Assembly (NCBI GenBank): GCA_045810625.1
Contig: JBJMVQ010000074.1
Location: forward strand, 1-64,000
From: JACQFZ01 sp045810625
GTDB lineage: Bacteria; Pseudomonadota; Gammaproteobacteria; Acidiferrobacterales; Sulfurifustaceae
Reading direction: 5' to 3'
Length of the DNA stretch: 64,000 nucleotides
Positions 21,173-29,571 of the stretch are shown here, piece after piece; within the stretch, counting starts at the first letter, position 1; each line of letters begins with the position of its first letter. The translations under genes were made by a program, and so were the position numbers. The notes beneath the pieces were generated by a model. It saw only the letters and a list, made by a program, of their open reading frames with translations, made no database searches and had not been told where the DNA came from.

Positions 21173-21200
21173 ATGCCGCGCGGCGAAACCCGCGCGGCAT
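21173..21200 (+). repeat. Intercistronic hairpin between binding-protein and permease genes
   Basis: A perfect 11-bp stem ATGCCGCGCGG/CCGCGCGGCAT with a 6-base loop lies 70 bases after the binding-protein stop. Hairpins in this position commonly protect the binding-protein mRNA and reduce expression of downstream permease genes. It has no strong T-run. It overlaps the first ATG of the longer permease frame, another reason to prefer a downstream start for that gene. Confidence 0.6.
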
Positions 21201-21226
21201 CACCCTTTCGCCCGAGATCGAGTTTC

Positions 21227-22096
21227 GTGGAAGTCGCGTCGCTACTGATTCAGGTGCTGAACAGCGTCCAGTACGGATTGCTGTTGTTCCTGGTGGCGAG
21301 CGGCCTTACGCTGATTTTCGGGATCATGGGCATCATCAATCTCGCCCATGGCAGCTTCTATATGATCGGCGCCTATATGGCGTTTTCGCTGTCCGCGCTC
21401 ACCGGTAATCTGTTTTTCGCGATCGTCCTCGGCGTCGCTCTGTCCGTGCTCTTCGGCATCGCGCTCGAATGGGCGCTTTTCCGGCGGCTATACCGGCGCG
21501 ATCATCTCGAGCAAGTGCTGCTCACGTTCGGCTTGATACTGATTTTCGAGGAGACGCGCAGTCTGCTGGTCGGCGACGACGTGCACGGGGTCGCGGTGCC
21601 CGACATTCTCGGCGCTTCGATCCCGCTCACCGAAAACCTGAGCTATCCGGTTTACCGGCTGTTCATCTCCGGCGTGTGCCTCGTGATCGCCGGCGCAATG
21701 TATCTCTTCATCCATCGCACGCGCCTCGGCATGATGATTCGCGCCGGCAACACCAATCGCGAGATGGCGCAGGCGCTCGGCGTGAACATCGATCTGGTGT
21801 ATCGGCTGGTGTTCGCGCTCGGCGTCGCGCTCGCCGCGCTGGGCGGTATGCTCGCCGCGCCCGTGTCGTCCGTATTCCCCGGCATGGGGAATCAAGTGCT
21901 GATCATCTCCTTCGTCGTCGTCGTGATCGGCGGCATCGGCTCGGTCTGGGGCGCGCTCGTCGCGGCGCTGCTGATCGGCTTTGCCGACACCTTCGGCAAA
22001 GTGCTGTTCCCGGAATACGCCGGCATCGCGGTGTATCTGCTGATGGCGGCGATTCTCCTGTGGCGGCCGGAAGGCCTGTTTCGTCGCGCCACGTAA
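21227..22096 (+). CDS. ABC transporter permease, LivH type
   Basis: A 289-residue inner-membrane permease with about eight hydrophobic segments. It opens VEVASLLIQVLNSVQYGLLLFL and contains GLTLIFGIMGIINLAHGSFYM, the usual LivH signature, and the EAA-like GALVAALLIGFADTFGK near the end. The start is set at GTG 21227 because the 18 residues before it are charged, unlike LivH N-termini, and the upstream ATG lies in a hairpin. It pairs with the LivM-type permease whose start overlaps its stop codon (TAATG). Confidence 0.92.
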   Translation: MEVASLLIQVLNSVQYGLLLFLVASGLTLIFGIMGIINLAHGSFYMIGAYMAFSLSALTGNLFFAIVLGVALSVLFGIALEWALFRRLYRRDHLEQVLLTFGLILIFEETRSLLVGDDVHGVAVPDILGASIPLTENLSYPVYRLFISGVCLVIAGAMYLFIHRTRLGMMIRAGNTNREMAQALGVNIDLVYRLVFALGVALAALGGMLAAPVSSVFPGMGNQVLIISFVVVVIGGIGSVWGALVAALLIGFADTFGKVLFPEYAGIAVYLLMAAILLWRPEGLFRRAT

Positions 22097-23082
22097 TGCC
22101 CATGCCGCGAAGCACAAAAGCGTTTCTACTCGCCGGCGCCGCGGCGCTCGCCCTCTTCCCGCTTTCGGGCTCGGCGTTTTACGTCGAGCTGCTCACGCGA
22201 ATCATGATCATGGCGATCTTCGCCATGAGCCTCGATCTCCTGATCGGCTACACGGGTCTGGTGAGCTTCGGTCACGCCGCCTACTTCGGCATCGCGGCGT
22301 ACGCCGTCGTGCTGCTGTCACCGAAGTACGCGGCGGCAAGCCTCTGGTGGACATTGCCGGCCTCGATATTGATCGCCGCGCTCAGCGCCTTCGTCATCGG
22401 GTGCTTCGTCCTAAGGACGAAGGGGATTTACTTCATCATGGTCACGCTCGCGTTCGCGCAGATGGTTTACTTTCTGTTTCACGACACCGCGCTCGGCGGC
22501 GGTTCCGACGGCATCTATCTCAACTTCAAGCCGCAAACCGCGATCGCCGGTTATCAGCCGTTCGATCTCGGCAATATCCGGCATTTCTACTATTTCGTCT
22601 TCGCCGTGATGCTCGGGGTTTATTTTTTCCTGCGGCGCCTGCTGCGCTCCCCACTCGGGCACGCGCTCCTCGGCATCCGCGCGAACGAACACCGCATGCG
22701 TTCACTGGGCTTTCCGGTGTTCCGTTACAAGCTTGCGAGCTTTACGCTCGCGGGCGCGCTCGGCGGGCTCGCGGGATATCTCGGCACGCTGCAATTCGGC
22801 TTCGTCAACCCGGAAATCCTGAGCTGGCATCAATCCGGAAACGTGCTGCTGACCGTGATTCTCGGCGGGATGGGCACGCTGTACGGTCCCATTGCCGGCG
22901 CGTTTGCCTTCGTGCTGATGCAGGAGTTCTTTTCCACATTGACCAAACATTGGCAGCTCCTCATGGGACTGCTCATCGTCCTGCTCGTGCAGTTCCTGCC
23001 GGGCGGGCTGGCGAGTCTCGGCCGCGCGCCGATACGTCGGAAAGAAGCGAAAGAATTACTGCCGGAAGCGAAGCATGGCTGA
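22096..23082 (+). CDS. ABC transporter permease, LivM type
   Basis: A 328-residue inner-membrane permease with about nine hydrophobic stretches. AMSLDLLIGYTGLVSFGHAAYFGIAAY and ALLGIRANEHRMRSLGF are LivM hallmarks. The frame is open far upstream, but ATG 22096 overlaps the stop of the LivH gene and gives the normal length. It forms the membrane channel with LivH. It overlaps the next ATPase gene by eight bases. Confidence 0.93.
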   Translation: MPMPRSTKAFLLAGAAALALFPLSGSAFYVELLTRIMIMAIFAMSLDLLIGYTGLVSFGHAAYFGIAAYAVVLLSPKYAAASLWWTLPASILIAALSAFVIGCFVLRTKGIYFIMVTLAFAQMVYFLFHDTALGGGSDGIYLNFKPQTAIAGYQPFDLGNIRHFYYFVFAVMLGVYFFLRRLLRSPLGHALLGIRANEHRMRSLGFPVFRYKLASFTLAGALGGLAGYLGTLQFGFVNPEILSWHQSGNVLLTVILGGMGTLYGPIAGAFAFVLMQEFFSTLTKHWQLLMGLLIVLLVQFLPGGLASLGRAPIRRKEAKELLPEAKHG

Positions 23083-23833
23083 AGCATTGCTGAGCGCGAC
23101 GGGGCTCACGCGTTACTTCGGCGGACTGGCCGCGGTTAACAACGTCTCGATCGAGCTCAGGCGCGGCGAGCTGCACGCGGTGCTCGGACCGAACGGCGCG
23201 GGCAAATCGACATTGATCAATCTGCTGTCGGGCGATCAGCCCGCGTCCGCGGGAACAATTCAGTTCAAGGGTGGGGATATTTCCGGACTTAGCATGGATC
23301 GTCGCGCGCGGCTCGGTATCGGACGCAGCTATCAAAAGACCAACATCTTTCCCGGCTTTACCGTCTATGAAAACTGCCGGCTCGCGGCGCAGTCACGCGA
23401 GCCGCGGCCGTTTCGAATCTTTTCCGACGCGGCGCGCCAGGCATCGGCGTGCGCCGCGGCCGAGCACGCACTCGCCTTAACGGGCCTCGCGGCCCGCGCC
23501 GACGTGCTCGCGGGCGCGCTCAGTCACGGCGAGCAGCGCCAACTCGAAATCGGCATGGTGCTCGCCACGGAACCGGAGGCGCTGCTGCTCGATGAACCGC
23601 TCGCCGGGATGGGCACGGAAGAGTCGGCGCGCATGGTCGAGCTGCTGCGCCGGCTTGCGGCCAATCACGCGGTCCTGCTCGTCGAGCATGACATGGACGC
23701 CGTGTTCGCGGTGGCCGAGCGCGTGACGGTGATGGCGAACGGCCAAGTTCTAGAAAGCGGCCGGCCGGAAACCATCCGGCGCAGTCATGCCGTGCGGCAG
23801 GTTTATTTGGGCGAGGAAAGCGCTGAGTATTAA
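23075..23833 (+). CDS. ABC transporter ATP-binding protein, LivG type
   Basis: A 252-residue cytoplasmic ATPase. Walker A is GPNGAGKST (about residues 38-46), the signature is LSHGEQRQLEIGMVLA (slightly changed from LSGGQ), and Walker B is ALLLDEPLAGMG, followed by the H-loop LLVEHDM. The BCA-type C-terminal tail (SGRPETIRRSHAVRQVYLGEE) is present. It powers the LivHM channel together with the LivF-type ATPase, from which it is separated by an unusual 498-base repeat array. Confidence 0.93.
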   Translation: MAEALLSATGLTRYFGGLAAVNNVSIELRRGELHAVLGPNGAGKSTLINLLSGDQPASAGTIQFKGGDISGLSMDRRARLGIGRSYQKTNIFPGFTVYENCRLAAQSREPRPFRIFSDAARQASACAAAEHALALTGLAARADVLAGALSHGEQRQLEIGMVLATEPEALLLDEPLAGMGTEESARMVELLRRLAANHAVLLVEHDMDAVFAVAERVTVMANGQVLESGRPETIRRSHAVRQVYLGEESAEY

Positions 23834-23837
23834 ATCT

Positions 23838-24303
23838 CACCGCAGAGGACGCAGAGGGAAGAGAGATTAAATGATTTATCAACGCCAAGGACGCGAAGGA
23901 CGCAAAGGAAAGATAACTACGAGAAAAAACGAAAACCTTGTGTATTGTTCACGCGAACGAAGCGTTGAAGATTAGTTTTCACCGCAGAGGACGCGGGGGA
24001 CACAGAGGAAATCGTATCGAAGAAGGACGGCGGCCTTGTCTTGGTAACCGGGGAAAAGTCCGACATTTTGGTTTTGAACCGCAGAGGACGCGGAGGAAAT
24101 CGTATTGAAGAAGGACCGGCGGCCTTGTCTGGGTAACCGGGGAAATGACATTTGGGTTTTGAACCGCGGAGGACGCGGAGGAAAAGCTTCTAATCTTGCT
24201 AGAGGTGGTAGCGGAATTGACAACGGAAAACGTTCGCACGAACTGTCTCGACGGCAATGAATAAAACATTTTTCTCGCCTTCCTCTGCGTCCTCTGCGGT
24301 TAA
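23838..24303. repeat. Long inverted-arm repeat element inserted between livG- and livF-type genes
   Basis: Arms CACCGCAGAGGACGCAGAGG (23838-23857) and TTCCTCTGCGTCCTCTGCGG (24280-24299) face each other. Inside are about 2.3 tandem copies of a ~90-base unit, starting near 23974, 24069 and 24155, each with ACCGCRGAGGACGC, then GTAT-GAAGAAGGAC, GGCGGCCTTGTC and GTAACCGGGGAAA. No coding signal. It fills nearly all of the gap that separates two subunits of one transporter, so it probably inserted or expanded inside an operon. Confidence 0.75.
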
Positions 24304-24331
24304 CGTTATAAATTAGGAGTCAGGAGACAAC

Positions 24332-25045
24332 GTGTCCGAAACGCTGCTCGAAGCGCGCGGGCTGCACACCTATTACGGCGCGAGTCATGTCCTGCGCGGC
24401 GTCGACTTCGTCGTCCGTCGCGGTGAAACGATAGGGCTGATGGGCCGCAACGGCATGGGCAAGACGACGCTGATCAAAAGTCTGCTGCGGCTCGTCCCGG
24501 CTCGACGCGGTGAGGTCCGCGTACGCGGAGCCGATGTGACGTCCGCGGCGCCTCATTTGATCGCGCGCCAGGGCATCGCCTATGTTCCGGAAGGGCGCGG
24601 TATCTTTCCGAACCTGAACGTGCGCGAGAATCTCGTGATGGCGGCGCGCGCCGGCGTGGACGGACGCCGCGACTGGACGCTCGAGCGCGTGCTCGCCACG
24701 TTTCCGCGGCTGGCGGAGCGACTGCACCACGGCGGTGGACAGCTGTCCGGGGGCGAGCAGCAGATGCTCACGATCGGACGCGCGCTCATGACGAATCCCG
24801 ATCTCCTGATCCTCGACGAGGCGACCGAAGGACTCGCGCCGCTCATCGCCGTCGAGATCTGGCGCATCATCGGTGCGATTCGGGCGTGCGGCATCGCCAC
24901 CGTGATCGTGGACAAGAATCATCGCGCCGTGACGGCGATCGCCGATCGAAATGTTATCCTCGTGAAAGGCAGTGTCGTATTCGAAGGCTCGAGCGCTGAG
25001 CTGCACGCTCGCACCGATCTTTTGCACAAACATCTGGGTGTATGA
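24332..25045 (+). CDS. ABC transporter ATP-binding protein, LivF type
   Basis: A 237-residue ATPase with Walker A GRNGMGKTT, signature LSGGEQQMLTIGRAL, Walker B LLILDEATEGLAP and VIVDKNHRAV in place of the usual VEQN/VEHD H-loop context (His retained). The start is GTG at 24332 behind AGGAG. It completes the five-subunit transporter. It ends one base before the alpha/beta hydrolase gene, indicating a shared transcript. Confidence 0.92.
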   Translation: MSETLLEARGLHTYYGASHVLRGVDFVVRRGETIGLMGRNGMGKTTLIKSLLRLVPARRGEVRVRGADVTSAAPHLIARQGIAYVPEGRGIFPNLNVRENLVMAARAGVDGRRDWTLERVLATFPRLAERLHHGGGQLSGGEQQMLTIGRALMTNPDLLILDEATEGLAPLIAVEIWRIIGAIRACGIATVIVDKNHRAVTAIADRNVILVKGSVVFEGSSAELHARTDLLHKHLGV

Positions 25046-25810
25046 ATGGAATTCGTGACGGTACAAGGCCATCGCCTGGAATACGAACGCATCCCGGCAT
25101 CCGATACCGCCGCGCCGGTCATCGTGTTTCTGCACGAAGGTCTCGGCTCGGCGTCGCATTGGCGCGATTTTCCGCGGCAAGTGGTGGCGGCCACCGGCTG
25201 CCCCGCGCTGGTCTACTCACGTTACGGGTACGGAGGCTCCGACCCGCTGACCGAATCGCGGCGCGTCGATTTCATGCACACGGAAGCATTGCATACGCTT
25301 CCCGAGCTACTCGACCGGCTTGGCATCGAGAAGCCGATTCTGTTTGGGCATAGCGACGGCGCTTCCATATCGCTCATCTACGCGGGCGGCACGCGGCGCC
25401 CCGTGATGGGCTTGATTCTCATGGCGCCCCACGTGATGGTGGAGGACATCTGTATCCGCAGCATCGAGGCGGCCAAACACACTTACGAAACGACCGATCT
25501 GCGCGAGCGCCTACGGCGTTACCACGCAAATCCGGACTCCGCGTTCCGCGGCTGGAACGACGTCTGGCTCAATCCGGACTTTCGGCGCTGGAACATCGAG
25601 GAGTACTTATCCGCCATTTCGTGCCCGATCCTCGCGATGCAAGGTGAAGATGACGAGTACGGCACGATGGAGCAGATCGACCGCATTGCGCGGCTCGCAC
25701 GGAACGTCGAGCCACTCAAGCTGCCCGACTGCCGGCATTCGCCGCATCGCGATCAGACGGAGAAGGTGCTGGCCGCCGTCACGCGATTCGTCGACAAGAT
25801 CCGGCGCTGA
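25046..25810 (+). CDS. Alpha/beta hydrolase
   Basis: A 254-residue alpha/beta hydrolase: oxyanion region FLHEGLGSASHW, nucleophile elbow FGHSDGASIS (Ser near residue 107), an acid in QGEDDEYG and catalytic His in CRHSPHRD. The ATG follows the stop of the LivF-type gene directly, so it belongs to the benzoate transport operon. Alpha/beta hydrolases recur in box clusters, where esterase, lactonase or CoA-thioesterase roles have been suggested. The substrate cannot be read from the sequence. It ends just before a terminator serving the opposite gene. Confidence 0.88.
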   Translation: MEFVTVQGHRLEYERIPASDTAAPVIVFLHEGLGSASHWRDFPRQVVAATGCPALVYSRYGYGGSDPLTESRRVDFMHTEALHTLPELLDRLGIEKPILFGHSDGASISLIYAGGTRRPVMGLILMAPHVMVEDICIRSIEAAKHTYETTDLRERLRRYHANPDSAFRGWNDVWLNPDFRRWNIEEYLSAISCPILAMQGEDDEYGTMEQIDRIARLARNVEPLKLPDCRHSPHRDQTEKVLAAVTRFVDKIRR

Positions 25811-25823
25811 TGCTCGACGGCCG

Positions 25824-25854
25824 AAAAAAAAGGCGCGAGAGAATTCCCGCGCCT
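25824..25854 (-). terminator. Terminator of the minus-strand binding-protein gene
   Basis: Stem AGGCGCG/CGCGCCT (25831-25837 with 25848-25854) is flanked on its left by eight A residues, which read as a T-tract on the minus strand. It lies 20 bases past the stop of the 25874-27256 gene. Confidence 0.7.
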
Positions 25855-25873
25855 CGCGTCGTGGTCTGAAACG

Positions 25874-27256
25874 CTACAACCGGGCAGCCGCCTCTTCTTT
25901 CGCGCAGTCGCGCGGCGCGATGCCTTCCTTCTTCGCGTACTCGGCCGCGGATTTCTCGATCAACGGTCGCGTCATCGCTTGATCGCCTTCGATCCAGCCC
26001 GTCACCGGAACCCACTCTCTTCCGTTCCAGCGCTGGAACCGCATCGTGCCGCCGCCCTCGTGGTTGGAGCACGACACCTTCGTCGGCTGTGAAATACCCA
26101 ACGCACCAAGCTCCGCGATGCGACGGTCACTGAGATTCAAGTGTTCCAAACCCCAGCGGTATTCTTCGCCGGTGAGCGGCCGCTTGCCGAAGCGCGCCTG
26201 TCCGGTGCGGATCGCTTCGGTGATCAGGATCGCGCCCGACAACGCGCGGTTGTAATACGTGCTGCCGATTTTGGAGACATCGGGCAACGCGCCCTTGTGC
26301 GCGCCGTTGTACACGTACTTAACGATGTCTTGAATGACCGGGAAATCCTTGCCATTCAGCGCCGTCGTTGCCGCGATATAGCCTCGAGCCGCGGCTCCCG
26401 CGGGTAACACGTCCGCTTCCGCGCCCGCCCAGGTGACGCCGAGGATGCGCGACGCCGGATAGCCGTGCTTGTGCGCCGTGATGAGCGCCGCCGGGTTCAT
26501 CGCGCCGATGCCGCGCAGGATCACCCAATCGGGCTTGATCTGCATGATCTGCTTCCACTGCTCTTCCTGCTCGGTACCCGGCGGCGGCACCGGTATGTGC
26601 ACGACCTTGAAGCCGTACTTCTTCGCCTGAATCTCCAAGATTTCTTTCGTCTCGGTACCGAACGCCGAGCCATGATGCAGGTTCACGATCGTCTTGCCGC
26701 GCAGCTTGTCCATCCCACCGAGCCGCATGCCGATGTATCGAATCTTCGCGGTGTTCTGGTTCCAGTAATTGGTGCCGGTCGGAAACACCCACGGGAAGAC
26801 GCTGCCGTCGCTCGTGTCGGTACGGCCGTAACCCGGCGTCATCAACGTGATTTTGTCCGCCGCAACGCGCTTGAGGAGCGCATAGGCGAGATCCGTGGCG
26901 TTCGGGTTTAGCGTCGTGGCCACGCGACCGGGCGGACCGTTATGGATCAACTTCTCGTAGCATTCGAGGCCGCGTTTCAGCTCGCGCTCCATCTCGCACT
27001 CTTCCCAAACGATCTTGACGCCGTTGATGCCGCCGTCGCGAAGGTTGAGCAGGTTCCAATAGTCGAGATAGCCGGCGAGTGTGGCGACGCCGAGCGGGGC
27101 GGCCGCCCCCTCTTTGAACGTAAACATTGGAATGAACTGTTCCTTAGGCTGCGCGGCGGCACGCTTTGCCGGAGCTGTCGCTGCCAGCGCCGATATCCCG
27201 AGGAAGGCGCCCGTCAGCAAGGCGACGCACGCAAGAACCCATTTCCGATTTAGCAT
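25874..27256 (-). CDS. ABC transporter substrate-binding protein, second receptor
   Basis: A 460-residue periplasmic binding protein of the Peripla_BP_6 type. The chosen ATG 27256 starts a signal peptide (MLNRKWVLACVALLTGAFLGISALAA); upstream codons in the open frame look non-coding. The mature part begins EQFIPMFTFKEGAAAPLG. Motifs such as VKIVWEECEME, a Cys pair and SCSNHEGGGTMRFQRWNG near the end recur in receptors of this long subfamily. It has no permease of its own here and converges on the benzoate transporter cluster, so it may supply a second ligand to it. The ligand is unknown. Confidence 0.85.
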   Translation of the reverse strand: MLNRKWVLACVALLTGAFLGISALAATAPAKRAAAQPKEQFIPMFTFKEGAAAPLGVATLAGYLDYWNLLNLRDGGINGVKIVWEECEMERELKRGLECYEKLIHNGPPGRVATTLNPNATDLAYALLKRVAADKITLMTPGYGRTDTSDGSVFPWVFPTGTNYWNQNTAKIRYIGMRLGGMDKLRGKTIVNLHHGSAFGTETKEILEIQAKKYGFKVVHIPVPPPGTEQEEQWKQIMQIKPDWVILRGIGAMNPAALITAHKHGYPASRILGVTWAGAEADVLPAGAAARGYIAATTALNGKDFPVIQDIVKYVYNGAHKGALPDVSKIGSTYYNRALSGAILITEAIRTGQARFGKRPLTGEEYRWGLEHLNLSDRRIAELGALGISQPTKVSCSNHEGGGTMRFQRWNGREWVPVTGWIEGDQAMTRPLIEKSAAEYAKKEGIAPRDCAKEEAAARL

Positions 27257-27504
27257 CAGTCTCACGATCAGTTTCCCCCTCTTGTCATGGAGCGCGCCGC
27301 CCCTCGGTAAAGAGGCATCGATGGGAAGCCCACGGAGGGCGCGGGCCGGCGGCACGGTTAAGCTAAAAATAGACCATTATTTCGGTGCGCGTCTGTTCGC
27401 CGCGCAGCCGCGACGCCTGGATCCACGCGGCGCGCCCCGGCCCAAAGCCCGCTTAAAAACAAAAGCTTAATCGGACTGGATTTGCCGCCGGAATCTCCCG
27501 TCCC

Positions 27505-28743
27505 GTGATCCATGCACCCGTATTTCTGGCCCGTCTATTGCTTCAGGTTCGGGAACAACGTCGGCAATTCGAGGCCTGCGCCGGCGATACGTCACCGTCC
27601 GCCGTGCGCGACCCGACAAATGGCGGCGGTACGCTACAATGCGACCGTTACAAAACGATTGGCGGCGTCGCTTCGGTCGAACGCGGCCTTTTTTTTAATC
27701 GGAGAACGCCCATTACCGCACGTCTCGAATATCCGCTACCCGGTCTTCCGGATCCCGGAAAAGCTCTCGAAGTTGCCGACGGTGTGCATTGGGTACGCAT
27801 GCCGCTCCCGTTCGCGCTCGATCACATCAACCTGTGGCTGCTGCGCGACGGCAACGGGTGGACGATCGTCGATACCGGCTTCGGCATCGACGTCACGAAG
27901 AAACTGTGGGATCAGGTTCTCGCCGAATATCTCGACGGGCGTCCGGTCAATCGTGTAATCGTTACACACCTCCACCCCGATCATATCGGGCTGGCGGCGT
28001 GGCTCGCCGAGCGCTTCAGCGTCGAGGTCTGGATGACGCAGGGCGAGTTCACCACGGCGCACCTCCACTGGGACACCGTCGGCGCGCTGCAGGACAAAGT
28101 CGTCGACCTCTACCGCTGGCACGGGCTCGATGAAGCGCGCCTGGCGAGCGTCGCCGGCCGCGGCAGCATGTATCGTCGTTCCATCCCGGCGCTGCCGTCG
28201 ATGTTTCGACGCATCGCCGATGACGAGTCGTTTGTGATCGACGGCCGCGCGTGGCGCGTGATCGTCGGCCGCGGTCATTCGCCCGAACACGCGTCGCTCT
28301 ATTGTGAATCCTCGGGCGTGCTGATATCCGGCGACATGGTCCTGCCGAAGATCACGACGAATGTCAGCATCGTTCCCTACGAACCGGAAGGCAATCCGCT
28401 CGCGCTGTTCCTGCAGAGTTTGAAGCGCTTCGCGACACTCCCGCACGACACGCTCGTGCTGCCGTCGCACGGCCTGGTGTTCTACGGCTTACGGGAGCGC
28501 TTGGAAGATTTGGCGCAACATCACGAAGAGCGCTTTGATCTCGTCGCCGACGCATGCCAAGCGCCGCAGACCGCGGCGGCACTGCTCGGTCAGTTATTCA
28601 AGCGGCAGCTCGACGCGCATCAACTCGGCTTCGCGATGGGCGAGGCGATCGCACACCTCAACTACATGATGTACGCGAAGCGGCTCGAACGTACGAAGGA
28701 CCCGGACGGAGTGTATCGTTTCGCGCGGCCGTCGGCGGCGTAG
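27505..28743 (+). CDS. MBL-fold metallo-hydrolase
   Basis: A metallo-beta-lactamase-fold hydrolase with motif HLHPDHIG (HxHxDH, binuclear zinc), later GHSPEHASLY and GDMVLPKI, and a C-terminal helical domain (LGQLFKRQLDAHQLGFAMGEAIAHL), as in glyoxalase-II-like proteins of COG0491. The coordinates give the whole open frame. The first ~69 residues look non-coding and there is no ATG, GTG or TTG close to the start of similarity. The best-spaced site is GGAG at 27701 before ATT at 27712, giving 343 residues. The substrate is unknown. Confidence 0.85.
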   Translation: MIHAPVFLARLLLQVREQRRQFEACAGDTSPSAVRDPTNGGGTLQCDRYKTIGGVASVERGLFFNRRTPITARLEYPLPGLPDPGKALEVADGVHWVRMPLPFALDHINLWLLRDGNGWTIVDTGFGIDVTKKLWDQVLAEYLDGRPVNRVIVTHLHPDHIGLAAWLAERFSVEVWMTQGEFTTAHLHWDTVGALQDKVVDLYRWHGLDEARLASVAGRGSMYRRSIPALPSMFRRIADDESFVIDGRAWRVIVGRGHSPEHASLYCESSGVLISGDMVLPKITTNVSIVPYEPEGNPLALFLQSLKRFATLPHDTLVLPSHGLVFYGLRERLEDLAQHHEERFDLVADACQAPQTAAALLGQLFKRQLDAHQLGFAMGEAIAHLNYMMYAKRLERTKDPDGVYRFARPSAA

Positions 28744-28780
28744 CGCTTTGACGTGTCGTGGCGAATGCCCGACGCCACCG

Positions 28781-29362
28781 CTAGCGGTAGAACACATGAT
28801 TGCCGATCTTCGCGACGCGCGCCCGCTCTTCCGCCCAGCTCGGGCGGATACGAGCCGCGTGGTAATGTAGCGCGGTCGTAAGCCTGGGCGGTTGGCGTCC
28901 GTAGTAAACCTCGGCTGCCACTTCCCAGGCCCGCCGCCACTCCTCCCCTTTCGGTTCCGGCAGCGCCTTCAGCTCGGTCCAGGAAAACGCGCCGACGTAG
29001 CGCCGGCGCCGTGCGTCCCAGTTCTTCTGATAAACGACATCACAGACCGAGTCCGGATAGTACGGCGAAGCGACGCGGTTCATGGTCACTTCCGCAACCG
29101 CGAATTGCCCTGCCTTCGGCTCGCCGCGTGCCTCGAAGTAAACATTGAGCGCGAGGCAAGTAAGCTGGTCGCGTTCGGCGCGCTCCGCGAACACGGCGTT
29201 CAACAGTAGGCCAAAACCGCTGAGTACAACGATGAACACGACGACGAGGGCGAGGACGTGCTTATTCGCTCGATACCAATACAGACGCAGGCCGCGGCGC
29301 CAATCCGACATCTTGGACGCGCACGCATGTACCAACCTCTGATAAAGGCGTTTACCACGCAT
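28781..29362 (-). CDS. SleB/CwlJ-type cell wall hydrolase
   Basis: A 193-residue protein of the Hydrolase_2 family. One membrane anchor (VLALVVVFIVVLSGFGLLL, about residues 36-54) follows a basic cytoplasmic N-terminus, and the catalytic domain is periplasmic: LALNVYFEARGEP, AVAEVTMNRVASPYYPDSVCDVVYQ, AFSWT and ALHYHA are family marks. The glutamate in YFEARGE matches the proposed catalytic residue. These lytic enzymes cut peptidoglycan glycan strands; in non-sporulating proteobacteria they probably act in wall remodelling. It converges on the MBL gene with a 37-base gap. Confidence 0.9.
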   Translation of the reverse strand: MRGKRLYQRLVHACASKMSDWRRGLRLYWYRANKHVLALVVVFIVVLSGFGLLLNAVFAERAERDQLTCLALNVYFEARGEPKAGQFAVAEVTMNRVASPYYPDSVCDVVYQKNWDARRRRYVGAFSWTELKALPEPKGEEWRRAWEVAAEVYYGRQPPRLTTALHYHAARIRPSWAEERARVAKIGNHVFYR

Positions 29363-29542
29363 ATTATTGGTTATACCCGGACGACCGAATGTGTGTCTTA
29401 TTATTAACGTTGCAGCAGCGGTTGCAGTATACGTGCAACACCTTCAGTCGCCAAACCCTCAGTTAAACATTTTCTTTAACTCGCGGCGGCACCTCGCCGT
29501 TTCTTCGGCGATTTACATTTTCGACAAAGCGAGATGTAGCCG

Positions 29543-29568
29543 AAAACTCGCGACGGAATGCCGTCGCG
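29543..29568 (-). terminator. Terminator of the RibD-like gene
   Basis: Stem CGCGACGG/CCGTCGCG (29549-29556 with 29561-29568) with a four-base loop. On the minus strand it is followed by AGTTTTCG. It abuts the stop codon at 29572. Confidence 0.65.
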
Positions 29569-29571
29569 GCG

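Noticed and set aside
23834..24331. Possible CRISPR array
   Set aside because: The repeats are ~90 bases, only about 2.3 copies, without uniform 25-40-base spacers, and there are no cas genes.
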